Shown here one piece after another: positions 10,872 through 23,147 of a stretch of DNA of 64,000 nt (within the stretch, counting starts at the first letter, position 1; each line of letters starts with the position of its first letter). The notes below the pieces were generated by a model. It was not told where the DNA came from, did no database searches, and saw nothing but the letters and a program-made list of their open reading frames with translations. Both the position numbers and the translations under genes were made by a program. The stretch is from Sipunculus nudus. Taxonomy: Eukaryota; Annelida; Sipuncula; Golfingiida; Sipunculidae. The stretch covers positions 69,489,676 through 69,553,675 of the forward strand of contig CM049316.1 of assembly GCA_026874595.1 (NCBI GenBank). Reading direction: 5' to 3'.

Positions 10872-12100
10872 TTATTTTAATGGTACTGTACCACACAGAA
10901 TGTCTACATCACACCTACAATCAGTATCTACTTTAACTGGGTCAGGGTCGGTTTTTACACAATTAACAGCAGTAACATTTTGTACAACATCTGCTGTGCT
11001 ATTTCTGTCATAATATGGTTTCAACATGTTAACATGGCACAGTTGTTTCTTCTTACGCCAATCTGGCGTCAACAGTATGAAATTTAAATCACTGACTTTC
11101 TTGTCAACAATATAAGGACCAAAATACCTAGCTTGCAGAGGACTGCCAGGGATGGGAAGTAAGGCAAGGACCTTTACACCATGCTCAAACGTCCTACTTA
11201 CAGTGTGCTTGTCATACATGTACTTTGTTTTCATTTTACTTTGTGCAGATTTTAGATTTGACTTTGCAATCTCACAAGCATTGTGTAGTTTCGTGCGAAA
11301 GTCTGAAACATACTGCAGAAAACTAAGAGAATCAGGATTTTCACACAAGAGTTTTTCTTTAAGCAGTTTCAATGGTCCGCGAGCGGAGTGTCCAAAACTA
11401 GCTCAAAGGGGCTGTAACCCAGGGACTCTTGAAAGGATTCTCTGACAGCAAACAGCAATAGGTGGATTCCTTCATCCCAGTCTTTCTGTGTGTCATAGCA
11501 TTAAGTTCTGATCATGTTTTTTAGTGTCTGGTGAAAACGCTTGTGGGCGCCCTGACTTTCAGGATGGTATGGCGAAGAGCTGTACTGTTTTATACCTAGC
11601 TCAAGCATAACTTATTGGAATAAGCCAGACATAAAATTAGACCCTTGGTCAGACTTGACGGATTTGGTAATCCAAAAGTTGTAAAAAAAACTTGGTCAGA
11701 GCTTTGACAACACTTTTGGCATTAATTTTGCGCAATGTCATTGCATCAGGGAGCCTGGTAGACGGGCACATAAATGTCAGCAATATCCATGTTCAGATTT
11801 TGTTTTGGGCAGTGGTCCAACACAATCAACAATAATCCTACTGAATGGGTCCTCAAAAGCAGGAATAGGCCTAAGTGGGGCCTTAGGAGGATTTTGATTG
11901 GGCTTGCTTACCATCTGGCATGTATGGCATGATTTACAATATTGTACAACATCTTTCCTGAGGTTAGGCCAATAGAAGTGTGTACTAACTTTCTGATAAG
12001 TTTTATTTATATCTAAATGGCCAGACAAAGGAGCCTCATGTGCCATGCTTAGAACTTCACTGCAAAAGCTTTTGAGCATTACTATTTGATGTTTGATGGC
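10872..12100 (-). pseudogene. Retrotransposon integrase remnant
   Basis: The H2C2 zinc-binding domain is at 11870-12079 (HEAPLSGH ... CKSCHTC), followed by the catalytic-core start IIVDCVGPLP. The core then breaks into several frames between 11372 and 11777. A segment at about 11520-11590 reads SPYHPESQGAHKRFHQTLK, where the position usually held by the catalytic Glu appears to be Lys (codon 11540-11542). The C-terminal part (10872-11372) contains RYFGPYIV and HVNMLKPYYDR, typical of Gypsy integrase tails. The domain lies between protease and RT, the reverse of the ordinary Ty3/Gypsy order. Confidence 0.88.
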
Positions 12101-12220
12101 CTACTCATCATCAGCACATACATCGGGTGGTCGCAATTTACGCATAAGCACTTCATTTTTGACATAGAAACAAACTGGGTTCTGTGACAGTTCATCTTTA
12201 GAAACTGCCCTTGGAAACAA
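12101..12220 (-). other. Protease-integrase spacer of the retrotransposon
   Basis: Frameshifted pol sequence with readable fragments in more than one frame. No separate gene. Confidence 0.5.
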
Positions 12221-12740
12221 TCATGAAATATCAGGGTCCCTATGCTGTTCCGCGATAAGTTCTGACCTTGAGAATGCTGCATCCTGTACGGGCGAGTCAT
12301 TAGACGAGTCATTAGTGACTCCCAGAGTGTTATTATCTGGACCATTATCCTCATGTGTGTTTTTCTTGGCCATAGATCTAGTTACAGCACATGAAAGATA
12401 CAAACCAGGAATTTCCTGACTTTCCGGATCAGTGTCCTGACCATGTGACGGCTTTTCTGTCACTATTGGTACAGGCTGTATTTTGTCACCTGCAACATCA
12501 TTGCCTATTAGCAACTGAATTCCCTTAAAGGGTAAAGTAGTTCTTATGCCCACAGTAATATTCCCAGAAATCAAATCTGACTTTAAATGGATATTGTGAA
12601 GCGGAACTGAAGTGTACCTATCTGAAAACACACCATTAACAAGTGCATGTGCACCAGTAAAGGACCTATTGGAAAATGGCAAAGTGTTTGCTTACATGAG
12701 AGTCTGGCCTGAACCAGTGTCCCTCAAAATTCTAATAGGG
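12221..12740 (-). pseudogene. Retrotransposon aspartic protease remnant
   Basis: The active-site signature DTGSGQTLM is encoded with DTG at 12713-12721. An in-frame TAA (12692-12694) follows at once, then the domain continues with VPLHNIHLKSDLISG and ends near LLIGNDVAGDKI, the usual C-terminal half of Gypsy retropepsins. The later part is a linker to integrase. The nonsense codon inactivates the domain. Confidence 0.85.
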
Positions 12741-14285
12741 GTAGAATCTGAAAAATCACTTGAAAGTGATACAAAGCCATCATGTATGAATGGCTCAAAT
12801 AACTCCATTTCAGAGTCAGGAGAGGTATCTACTACCTCAACCTCATCAAACAAAAACTGACATTGAAGGTGTCAGTCATAAACTCTGTGCCAGAGTCATC
12901 CAAGGAATCTACACCATTTTTTATCATCAAAGTCCTCAAGGGAGTCAAGAGAGGAATTTTCCTCAACAGAAACAAACTTTTGTTTGTCATAAGAGGACCT
13001 GGCCTCATTTGAAATACTCTCGCAAGAGTCATCAAAGGACTTAGCCTTGTTTAGAGAATACTCCTCGCAGGAGTTTTGAAAGGACCTAGCCTTATTAAAT
13101 TCATCGCAGGAATCAACTGAGGTTTTTACCCCGCAAGCTACGGATTCTTCTTTGGATTTAGTAGGCACCAAAACTGTGAGTAGCATCAAATTCTTTACTA
13201 GAGTCAATAAAGGAGTTGTATCCCTTATTTACATGAAAAGAGCCTGGCTCTTGTACTATGCTATGCATAGATTTTGAAACAAATCCAGAAGGTTTGCTAT
13301 TTGGTCTATTCGCAAGTTTCCAGCAGTCAGATATTAGATGACCTTCCTTCTTGCAGTAATGACAGATTTTTATTTGAAAATTACTGGTCTTTGTTGGACT
13401 TAGACAAAGTGGACGTGGACTCAGGTGTAGCTATGGGCTTTGTTGTACTATCAGGACTACTTGTACTGGGTGACTGCGCTTTAAACTTCTTTTGACCATA
13501 CTGATTTACATTCTTGTTTGTGAATGAATGGTTTGATTTGCTGGTAAAGGACATTTTGTGTGTCAATGAATAATCATCAGCTAATTGAGCAGCAATGTCA
13601 AGTGTTTCAGGACTTTTCTTATCGAGAAAAAATGTTCTTTGTGCTTTTTCCCAATTTCTGAAATTTCTGGCGTTAAGCATCTGGAACTAACCCATAACCT
13701 TTTAGGATTAACCGTTTTACCAGGTCATATTCAGCAGCAGCTTCTACTGAAAGCTCTGTATAAATTTCACTGGCCTTGCCAATCAATACACTTTGTAACA
13801 GCATAGTCCAATTTTCCTCAGGCCATTTTATATTTTCAGCTACCTTATCAAAGTGTAAGATATATTTATCAACCTCTATTTCTTGAAAAGGTGGAACAAG
13901 TCTAATGTGTATAGTAACATCAAAACTGTGAGTTGGGACAGCACTTAGACTACGTCCTACTTAATCCAACTCCTCTCTCTTCTCTCTATTTTTCTTTTTC
14001 TAATTCTAACTGTTTTAATGCTAGCTCGTGTTGCATTTCTAACTTTTTTAATTCCAATTTCATAGCAAGGCTATTATTTTTTTATGTTTCAACTTCAGTC
14101 TTTTCAATTAAACCTTTGCCAATAAGATCTTGCATGATTTTAGCAATGATATCAGGCTTTCTCAAAGCTTTTTTCACACTTAGCCCTAAGTGTTGTCCCA
14201 AACGCAACAACTGTTCTTTTGACAACTGCTCAAGTTGATCAGGGTCAGGATCGTCAACAAATGTCTCAGGTTTGAAATCTCCCAT
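12741..14285 (-). pseudogene. Retrotransposon gag remnant
   Basis: The reading begins MGDFKPETF at 14285, with an acidic leader and a helix-rich KKALRKPDIIAKIM segment that resembles the SAP-like N-terminus of related gag proteins. It breaks at 14082. The capsid region resumes in another frame (about 13660-13930) with IGKASEIYTELS and YDLVKRLILKGYGLVPDA, interrupted by TAA at 13673-13675. A CCHC zinc knuckle (CHYCKKEGHLISDC) lies at 13323-13364. Downstream, 12741-13300 is a Ser/Asp/Glu-rich linker with repeated SFDDSCE-like units. Gag would coat the element RNA, but this copy is broken in several places. Confidence 0.85.
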
Positions 14286-14423
14286 GTTAAAATGTCAAAA
14301 CAATAACAAAAAACCACAGAGATAAATCCTATAAACAATGTACTGTAAACAATATGTAATCTTGTAAATAATGTATGATAAAACAAAGTGTCCAGGTCAA
14401 GGCCTAATAAATTTTAAAACTAG

Positions 14424-14442
14424 TTCCCGACGAGAGCCCCCA
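14424..14442 (-). other. Primer-binding site resembling tRNA-Pro
   Basis: On the minus strand, six bases inside the 5' LTR, the sequence TGGGGGCTCTCGTCGGGAA begins with the required TGG. It resembles the tRNA-Pro-type site (TGGGGGCTCGTCCGGGAT) with a few differences. Confidence 0.65.
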
Positions 14443-14448
14443 ATTTTA

Positions 14449-15211
14449 TGTTACGGAACCTAATATAAACAGATCACGTATGCGTGATAAACACAAATTT
14501 TGAAATGGAGATTTTAAAAATTCAGATTCTCTAACACTAAGCAGCGTGAAATGTCCAGGGGAATGAATAAAGAAGTCAGTGGTTTTTCGTTAACAAATAA
14601 CTATTATTTATTCTTAAAACAACCCTAACAATACAATACACTATATCAATACAATTATACAGTAAAACAGCGTTATAGCAACTAGTCAATATAATCACAC
14701 AGAAAGATAATGGTACAGTACCTCGATACCAACACCGTCACCTTGATAAGTCCTTTGAATGTAAACTCTCGGAGAATGACAGTCTAGTGGAAAGTTCTTG
14801 TAAAAGAAAGTAAACTGAAGTCCAAATGTATAAAATCCAGGAGAAAATCTTTGAAAATGTATAATTGCCGCATTCGTCGGATAAGGTCTTAGAATCTGAC
14901 ACACACTTCTGCGTCCGCTGGTATCTGCTCTGCTGTCTGCCCTCTGGTTCTAAAAAAAATAGCCCCTTTATATACCTTCACACCCCAGGCCGGGAATTTT
15001 CCACTTCTCGAACAGTCTATAAGTTCTTGCACAACACACGTTTCAGGAATTATCTAGAAAGACATAGCCAGGTTCATCACGTGACCCACGACCAGGCGTG
15101 AAAACCCAAGGCTCACATGACAACGAGGGGTCAACCAGTACGGATTAAACATAAAATGTAACAACAACACGAGTTACGCCCGTGTCACACAAAAAAAGAA
15201 GACCTGTAACA
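14449..15211 (-). repeat. 5' LTR of the Gmr1-type element (763 bp)
   Basis: Same ends as the 3' LTR (TGTTACGG and CCTGTAACA). On the minus strand a TATA-like GGTATATAAAGGG lies near 14965, a plausible promoter for the element. Many substitutions and indels separate it from the 3' LTR. Confidence 0.92.
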
Positions 15212-15225
15212 ATATATATAATCGG

Positions 15226-15345
15226 CCTGGACTGTCGAGTGGTAAAATGTTCGGCTCTATCCGATGGCGAACCTGGTTCGATCCCCGGAGTACCTCTCGC
15301 CTCTATAGACATCCCAGTGCCACCATCCGGGCAGTAAAGAGTTCC
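15226..15345 (+). repeat. tRNA-derived SINE-like sequence, family 1
   Basis: The head CCTGGACTGTCGAGTGGTAA resembles a pol III A box, and GGTTCGATCCCC at about 15284 is a B box. It matches the minus-strand copy at 39310-39445 over the head. It does not fold as a complete tRNA by eye. Confidence 0.6.
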
Positions 15346-16689
15346 TCGTATTAATTATTAAATTTAGTCGTACAATAGATAAAGTTTATATATATAATGT
15401 TTATATATAGCTACAGTTGTCTTTCTGTAAGCTACGGTTGTCTCTCTGGCTCTCACCATTTGTGTGTGTGGCTCTCTGACTTGCTGTTCCTCTCTGTCTT
15501 GCTGTTCTTCTCTAACTCTCTAACTCTCTGTCTCTCTCTTTCTGTGGCATCCTGTCTTACAATGGGTACACGAAGCCAAAAGACAATTCTCGTATATGCC
15601 CTTGAAAACTCTGTGGACATGGAAGTTGGGACGGACCCTAGTCATACTCGTGGCCTATGAGAATATCACTTATAAAACCACAGTCACGTGAATGGAATAC
15701 AACAGACAACAGAAATAACGGTTTACTTCTTTTCTACAAGAAAACTGTCAAAATTTTTATGTGTTTCATTTAGTTTTTCTTAACCCGAATTCACTTTTGT
15801 AGAAGCCAATAGAACTAGAGCACATGTATTCTTCTATTTACATGACATTATGTACTTGTTAGGTAATTTCATTTATTCGCAAAATATAACTTGCCCCTGT
15901 TTGTGCATCTAAAAGGCTTTAAATTTTATTCAGTAAGTGGGTCCTGTGATCTTGACCTTCGACCTTTTGACCTGAAAGTCAATGGTAGACCAGATGAAAC
16001 TACGACCAATTACACGTTAACTAATTTGTTACTCAAATCGAATTACCCAGACTCAACTACTCATGTTATTTCAGCACTAGAAGACAATTAATAGTGTACA
16101 GTGTGTAAACAACTACCCCAAAACTGTGTCCCACGGTTCACCAAATCCATGGTTGGATCATAGGTCAGCTCTAGAACAAAGGCGACCCATAATACCAGTC
16201 AGTGACCAGGACCCTCTGCCTGGATAAGAATTGTCCTATCTCGCAATTGTACCGAAGCCTTTAAAATAAAACACATTTTTCTGAATTTATTTACAAGAAT
16301 TCAATATCTTGTACCCTTAATGAAAAACTGTTGATAGCTCTTTATGAGTGAAGTTGCAACAGACATTACAACCAACCAACTAAGGGGAAAACACAGAATA
16401 CATTCGCCATCTGGTTTAGGTACGATAATTTGTCTTTCGTACACCTCATACACTCGCGTTTCAAAGTTGTTATTGTTTTTTGTAACCATGAGTTATTTTC
16501 AGCAGCACTAACATGTTTGAAGGTCATTGACTCGATTTCCCAGCATCTTGATCTAAATGCATAACAAATCTTCCTAAGTTTAGGTTTAAACTCTATATAC
16601 TTCATGTTGAAAGCACAAGAAAGCACGCCGCATACGCCAGACACAAATAAGCCAAAATAAAGAGCATATTGACTAGTGAACGCGGGGTT
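15346..16689. other. No gene seen
   Basis: Contains a CT-rich tract near 15470-15545 and otherwise unique-looking DNA. A minus-strand frame near 16400 spells an isolated VPKPDGE, too short to call reverse transcriptase. Confidence 0.35.
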
Positions 16690-17085
16690 ATTGATCTTGT
16701 GTTATGCCTAGTAGCGGCCTAGAACCCGGGCTGCGTGCACGAAACAAGCTCGGTAGGTCTGTTTACTTTGTGTACATGTGGCGTTTCTGCCTAGCAAACA
16801 GACAGCGCCCGCATGCCTACCCCAGACCGAGCAACTGCCAAATACACTGTTTGAAAAACAAAAACTCTGCAGTTGCTGGGGATTTGTGCAGGATTTACTG
16901 GTGAGACACCTGGCATATCTTATGGTACCGGTTCTTGATTTGTTCTTCTTCATACTGGCCTTTCGATTTGCTTGGCAGGCTGTACTGTTTCTGACATAAC
17001 GGTGGTTTGTTTATGGACTCTACTGATTCGGCAGGATATATGGACACCATGCTCAGGGCTTGACAGGTTCCGATGTGGTAAGTTG
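16690..17085 (+). other. Moderately GC-rich block ending in a good splice donor
   Basis: GC content is higher than in the flanks. An open, unrecognised frame runs to GATGTG followed by GTAAGTTG at about 17080. It could be a 5'UTR or coding exon of an unknown gene, or chance. There is no homology or acceptor to decide. Confidence 0.15.
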
Positions 17086-18568
17086 TTTGTCTGACTTTCT
17101 TAAGATACTGACCGCTGATAGAACACTGTACTTATTTATAGAGTGCAAACCTGAAGAAATTAGAATGTAACTGGATCTGTTTTGTTGGCTTTGTTTCAAA
17201 ATAATGGATATATCTCTGTATCTATGTGTTAGCGTGTGTATCAGTGAATTCGATAGGAGCAGGTCACGAGTTCAATCCCCGAGTCACTTCCAACTTGGCC
17301 CTTTAACAATGCCCCAAACTTAATGATGTCGCAGAAAAGGCCTCTTGTCGGCGTATTTGTAGACGACATCGGGATGCAACTAACACACGTGTGTGTATGT
17401 GTATGTGTTGTGGATGAAGCATACTTGTGTGCGTCCGGGACAAGGTGAAAGAAAATTTTTATCATTTTGTCAGCGCTGCTGGAACAGACACTGTTTACAG
17501 GCCAGATCTGCCAGCTCAACACTAAGCGAACTTAAACTGCGTCGTACAATAGAGAATCAGCCCTCGAGGCAATCACAGCCACAGAACAAAGAGATGATTG
17601 AACAATTAGTATATATACACTCTGAATTAGTATTTGCACTTCTTCTGGCTGGCGTCACTGTTCATGATTTGTCCTATTTCCAGAATCGGGAACACAAAGG
17701 ACAATAGAAAGTTAGCACAAAGACCTAATAATGTCTTTAATAATCTTTATATTGACGCGACTGAGTTGCTGGTGGTTTTACTCAAGCCTTCTGCGCAGTA
17801 CAGTCCTTTGTCGCATGCTTGCCTGCTGTGCCATTGATTTTCCTCTGCCCCGAAGACAAACCCCATACTGTCGTCTGCTTTCGCCATCCCATAATATTTG
17901 TAGACTAAATTGCGCTTGGAACAAAGGGCTGCTTATGTGCGGCCCGGGACAGGTGCTACCGATAATTAAATACCATTTCACTGGCCCATGTGGGCTTCCG
18001 GAAACCATGGGTTGGCCCGTTCAAGCGACCAATACAATCGTTCATGGACCGGTAACCTACTCGTTATATCGATTTTAAGGGACTTGCTGTATTCATAGCA
18101 TTATGACATCATTTTACGAACGCTGTTGCTAAAAATAACCTGGCATGGGACACACGTGTTCAACTGAAGGCGTAAGTTTATGGCATATGTTAAATTCACT
18201 ATAAATATATTCACATTGACAGCTCAGAACAGACGCAAGAAAGACACATTTCCGCTCACTACTGACACTAGAGAAGGAGGACAGAGCAAATCCATGCCAT
18301 GACTCAGGTTAGATTGATACAAGATTCTTTTTTTAACCAACGAGTTTTTATATATGTTTAATTTTGTCAACGGGCCTAAAATGTTATGATTTTTATATGA
18401 ACATTTTATGATACTCCTACATATGTCTTATCATACATGCACAGGCGCTAGTGCGTGTGATAAGTTCAGTATTACAACAGAACCAAATAGTTGAAATGTA
18501 GGGTCTGCGTGGTCTTACACGAACACACTGTTGATCTATTACACGCAAAGCTGGAGTCCTGTTAGTTA
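17086..18568. other. No gene seen
   Basis: Several short frames without recognisable domains. A B-box-like GAGTTCAATCCCCGAG at about 17269 could be a decayed SINE head but has no convincing A box. Confidence 0.35.
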
Positions 18569-18573
18569 ATATA

Positions 18574-18628
<55 letters not shown>
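18569..18628. repeat. (TA)n-(GA)n microsatellite
   Basis: TA run to about 18606, continuing as GA units. Confidence 0.95.
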
Positions 18629-18637
<9 letters not shown>

Positions 18638-18818
18638 CAGACAGGTAGACAGGCAGAGAATCAGAAAATACATTTGACTTGTATCACCAGAAGCTACTTC
18701 ATTTCACCATTTGCTCACTTTATTAATATGACAATGGTACATAATAGTGTAGATAAAGTATACCGCGTTTTGTACAATATAAAAGGACAATAGAATACAG
18801 ATTTGCATAAGAAATTTC

Positions 18819-19194
18819 TAGTGGTGTGCCGATTAATCGATTAAATCGATGATTGGTCGTTTTCTTTCAAATCGATTAAATCGTTTACATTTTTGCATAA
18901 TCGATTTAAAACGATTATGTATGCACAATGACATGCAAAGTAACGAACAGCATCAATGAGAACCTCGCGCATCCAACCTAGTTCGACGGCAAGTCGACCT
19001 TCGATGCGGCGGCTTCATTATGAAAACCGATATACATGTCACACTGTTTCCTGAGATCAATCATTTAGGTATTGTTGTATAGCAGATTCCATAGTAATAT
19101 ATAAAGTACTTAAAATAATCGATTAATAATCGATCATCGGTCCTTTTTTATTATTCAATCATCAATTATGATTTTAAACCAATTCCTACCACTA
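18819..19194. mobile_element. hAT-type MITE (376 bp)
   Basis: Termini TAGTGGT...ACCACTA are flanked by identical 8-bp sequences GAAATTTC (18811-18818 and 19195-19202), the target-duplication length of hAT transposons. The interior has repeated ATCGATTAA motifs arranged as subterminal inverted repeats. It has no transposase frame, so it would have moved using an enzyme encoded elsewhere. Confidence 0.85.
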
Positions 19195-19202
19195 GAAATT
19201 TC

Positions 19203-20333
19203 CGTATGTCAGGGTAGTGATAGTACATTAGATCTATACCTAGTTGTTTTAGAAACAACGGTTTGTTAATAACAGCGCCAGCCTGTATAATATATAGTAA
19301 AATGTTAAAATAATATAAACAAAATATTTCTCCTTCGGTTTTTGATTCAGTCCACCAGCCAACAGTTAACCCTTCAAAAACCGGTCCATATCGAATAGTG
19401 CTCCGTGAGAGCTATATATAAAGCACTTACGAAGAGGGGCAAACCTATTCCATGTTGTCTGGCCGTATGTCTAAGGAGTTATAATCCCTACACTTCATTT
19501 TGACGTAGACACAACCGGATCAATACACAGTTTTCGTTTTAGACTGTCAGGAGGCTATTTTAGAGTCGGGTTATTTTGGTAGCATTGGCTCCAAGCGTTT
19601 CCCATTTTGTGAGTGATTGATGCACACGTATTGCGCCAAAAGTCAAAGACTTGGAGGTTTGCGACTGACTTTTATCATCAGGAAACCTGTATGCGGCACA
19701 GCCGGCTTCGGTGGTCTTAGGGTAGAGGTGGATAGGTCTAGGGGTAGATGAGCGGGATAATGTTTCACAGTTGGCCCCCACCGCTTAATTAGAAGGTTGT
19801 GCCCCACGGCCGTGTATCACTCACAAACGAGTGCGTATTTGGGGGTTCCTCAATGTTATGACCCAACGGATACTAAGCGTATTTGTCTATATAGACAAGG
19901 GTACTATATTAAGCCTCCCTTCGTGGTTGATGAGTGTATTTCTATGCCAATAGTTGGGTCAATTTTTGTCGTTAGCGGATTTTCTTAGGTCCACCATGGG
20001 TCACAATTGTTTTTTTTTTTTCTTTTTTTCATTCTTCTGTCCACATTTTCGGTAGATTTCAGATATGGTGGATTTTCAAAATAAATAACCTTAGGCATAT
20101 TATTTATCATACGTCACAGCTTTGCACTTGAAATTTATTTTAACCTTCACTTAATTTCATAGGTCATACACTCAACGGACCATGCCCTTTTATCACCCAA
20201 TTGCGGACGTTTGGGAGGCTGTCAGTTTGTCAGAATGTTTGTCATCGGAGGCTCTCACTTATCTCTTTGCAATGCAAACATCTAGTTGTACCGCCGCTAG
20301 GTGGCGACAGCAGTGGGGTAATTTTTCTTTCAG
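19203..20333. other. Unassigned block, partly GC-rich
   Basis: Between 19440 and 19990 the base composition rises and frames of 60-73 codons open on both strands, but no domain was recognised. The remainder is AT-rich. Confidence 0.3.
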
Positions 20334-20389
20334 GGGGGGGGGGGGGGTGACTTGCAAATACACACACACACACAAACACACATATACAT

Positions 20390-20424
<35 letters not shown>
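20334..20424. repeat. Poly-G, (AC)n and (TA)n compound microsatellite
   Basis: A G run at 20334-20347 is followed by AC units and a TA run from 20393. Confidence 0.95.
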
Positions 20425-20426
<2 letters not shown>

Positions 20427-23066
20427 TTTTAGCGTCTATATGACAGATTTATTTCAAATATATAGGCTTATACTTAATCACATTTCAAATATTTTACCAC
20501 TAATTATAAGCATCTAGAAAACAAGGTATTATGTTTCAAGTATATAAGTTAATTCTAAACCAGTTTTAGATGTTATATTTCAAGGTAAACTCATAAATAA
20601 TGAGTATATTTAATTTTCTATATATAAATAATATTCTCTGAATAGTGGGGGGGGGGGGTGATTACATTGACCCACCCCCTTACCAAAAATTAGGGGGATA
20701 TATATACACCCATCCCCCTATATTGGCGCTATATTGGCGAGAGGAATTATGTTTATGCTTTATCTGTGTGCAATTTTACGCAAAAAGTTTGAACAGAATT
20801 AAAAGAAATTTTGTGGAGGGTTGGGAGAGCACCCGAATGACAAACAATTAAATTTTGAAGGAAGTTTGAATTACAAACCTCTAATTAATTAGGAGATAAG
20901 ACATTAAAAGTATAAAAAAAAGTCGCAGTTTATTAGCACTGTGACCTTGAAAAATAGGTCAAGGTCACTGAAACGATCTGCACTCTTCAAACATGTGAGA
21001 GTATGAACACAAAACGATACTTGAGTAGTATATATTCAAATTCACGCAATATGACTAGTTGTAAAAAAATCATTAATTAGTATCCCCTCAGGAACTTTAC
21101 TGCCTACATGATTTTTTACAGTAACACAATATCGAAACTCTAAAAAGTGATATTTCTATCACATATATCGATCTGATCCTGGGAGAAGGTAAACATTATT
21201 ATCAGTGTGATTAATAGATGCAATAAGTCGTCTTCTGCCTCTCGACATAAGTGGATCAGCTGGATGCAAAATTTGCTGAATTGGCATTTATGAGCAAAAG
21301 AGCGAGTTCTCTCTGAGACTTAATTACACTGGCACTTCTCGCTATCTTGACTGCACGCAGTTGTTGCCGACACGTTCAACGCCTTATGTAGACCAACTTT
21401 GTGACGTACTTGACACGTTCCAGGCCATGACAACCAATACCAAGTCGATGAATGTCCGTACCAGCCACAAACCGTGTCGAGAATCAATTTTCACGGAATA
21501 TTTTATTGTCTTATTTGTTGTTTTATCTAAATATAGCGGTTCATGAGTTATTAACGTCCTGCTTAAACAACAGCTACTCAAGTGATAATAGGTTTAGGAA
21601 ACTTATATACACTAGGTGTTATGTATGTACGCACGTTTACAAACACTTAAGGAATAATCGGGCAACATAAGGCAGTAAATTATGTTACAAATGCGGTCGC
21701 TTTTTTTAATTTCTTTATTTTTATACGTAAATAATATTTTGATAAAATATATCATAATAATCAAGGTGTTTGGTGTATATGAATAGTATAATTCCATAAT
21801 TACATAATATTTTAAAAGCTATATTATATTATTTTAATATTATTATAATTTATATTATTTTAACAATTTCCACCGTCTGCATATCTAAATATATATAATA
21901 AAGCGTAAACATTGACGTATAAGATCTAGAAAATGCGCCCCCCCCCCCCAAGCCACACACACCCACAAATAAAATGATATATCGATACAGCCATCAATCC
22001 GTTTGAGGAGCGCTTAAAAACCAGGTGTTTATTAAAATATATGCGTCATTTTTTACACAATATATATACACCCATACATGCATATAGTAACGATATACAT
22101 ATATAACACACATATATAAAGGAACGATTTATGCGTTTCGTGATGTGTCATATGAGTAAACTCATAACTAATATCCAGACAGATAAGTTTAGATAATTAA
22201 TTTTGGAGAAATTTGCCATGGTCCGATTCCAAGAACGAACGCATGTAGCTTATATGCGTAAAGGAACTGCTCGCACTACCAAGCCCCCTCAAACACCCCA
22301 TTTTTCAGTGCAAGCATCAAATCAAACACATAAGGATCAATGGATCTTTCACTGTCTGAATCAAAAATGGAAATTTACACATAATATCTATATAAGTACA
22401 TATTAGTACACAATAATACACAAACATGACAATGTTGAAATTAAATATTCATATATTGCGTATTTGGGTAACTTGTGCGTGCGATTTACTGGGAGTTAAA
22501 TAATTGAGAGGAAAATATTTGAGTCAGACTGAGTCATCCATGTTTTATTTTATTTTTTATTTGACTTTTTACGTTAGTGACGTCAGAACCTGACATTAAG
22601 AGCCAGTGGTTCATTAGTCACGGCTGGGAGCTTGTGCTCAGGAAGTCATCCGTTATAACCTCATGAATATTCATGCTAATTGCGTATCGATCATTTTCTA
22701 GATCACACAGTGGCACCGGGATCAGTGGTTTTATGATAACAAAGAGGACTTTAACAGACTTAAGGCCGAGTTAAGACGCAATAATCCGGGGTCTTAATTA
22801 TAAAGCAGGAAGTTAATATCAACAGATGGCTGCTGCACACGCTGCCGTGGATACGCATGGGTCTTGTTTGTTGAGAAAACATGCGTTTATTTATTCAGAA
22901 AATATGAGGGGGACAATTCGCAGGGGTATATATACATTAGATATATTATGTGTGTGTGTGTGATGATATATCTTAAATAAAATTTTCTCTTAACCCTTAT
23001 TGCAAAAAGAGCACAACAGCTCATGGAGAAATATTGTCGTTATTTTTAGGTGGCCGCTCAACCGAG
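20425..23066. other. AT-rich DNA, no gene seen
   Basis: Very AT-rich with short poly-G and poly-C runs (about 20646 and 21935). A CRE palindrome lies at 22578-22585, near ATGAATATTCATGCTAATTG at about 22661, an octamer-like cluster. Confidence 0.4.
22578..22585. promoter_or_regulatory. CRE palindrome TGACGTCA
   Basis: Exact CREB/ATF consensus in noncoding DNA. One of several in the window. Function is not shown. Confidence 0.3.

Positions 23067-23146
<80 letters not shown>
23067..23146. repeat. (CT)n-(TA)n microsatellite
   Basis: CT units to 23090, then TA units to 23146. Open frames across it are artefacts. Confidence 0.95.

Positions 23147-23147
<1 letters not shown>

Larger units (their letters stand above)
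8592..15211 (-). mobile_element. Gmr1-type Ty3/Gypsy LTR retrotransposon, inactivated
   Basis: A structurally near-complete element read on the minus strand. It has a 5' LTR (14449-15211), a tRNA-Pro-like primer site, gag with a CCHC knuckle, protease, integrase, reverse transcriptase, RNase H, a polypurine tract and a 3' LTR (8592-9391). LTR ends are TGTTAC...GTAACA and the flanks read ATAT. Reverse transcriptase and RNase H are Ty3/Gypsy-like, but integrase precedes them (INT 12.1-10.87 kb, RT 10.86-9.96 kb, RH 9.9-9.5 kb). That order is known from the Gmr1 group first described in cod and other deuterostomes. Frameshifts, nonsense codons and a deletion disrupt every gene, and the two LTRs differ at many positions, so the copy is old. 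No envelope frame is seen. Confidence 0.92.

Noticed and set aside
9392-14448. Envelope-like gene in the LTR element
   Set aside because: No extra frame lies between RNase H and the polypurine tract. All coding remnants are gag-pol.
16301-16489. Minus-strand frame with VPKPDGE, like an RT motif
   Set aside because: One short motif with no neighbouring RT motifs. Chance is more likely.
17731-18078. 115-codon plus-strand frame
   Set aside because: No domain, atypical composition, and an equally open antisense frame.
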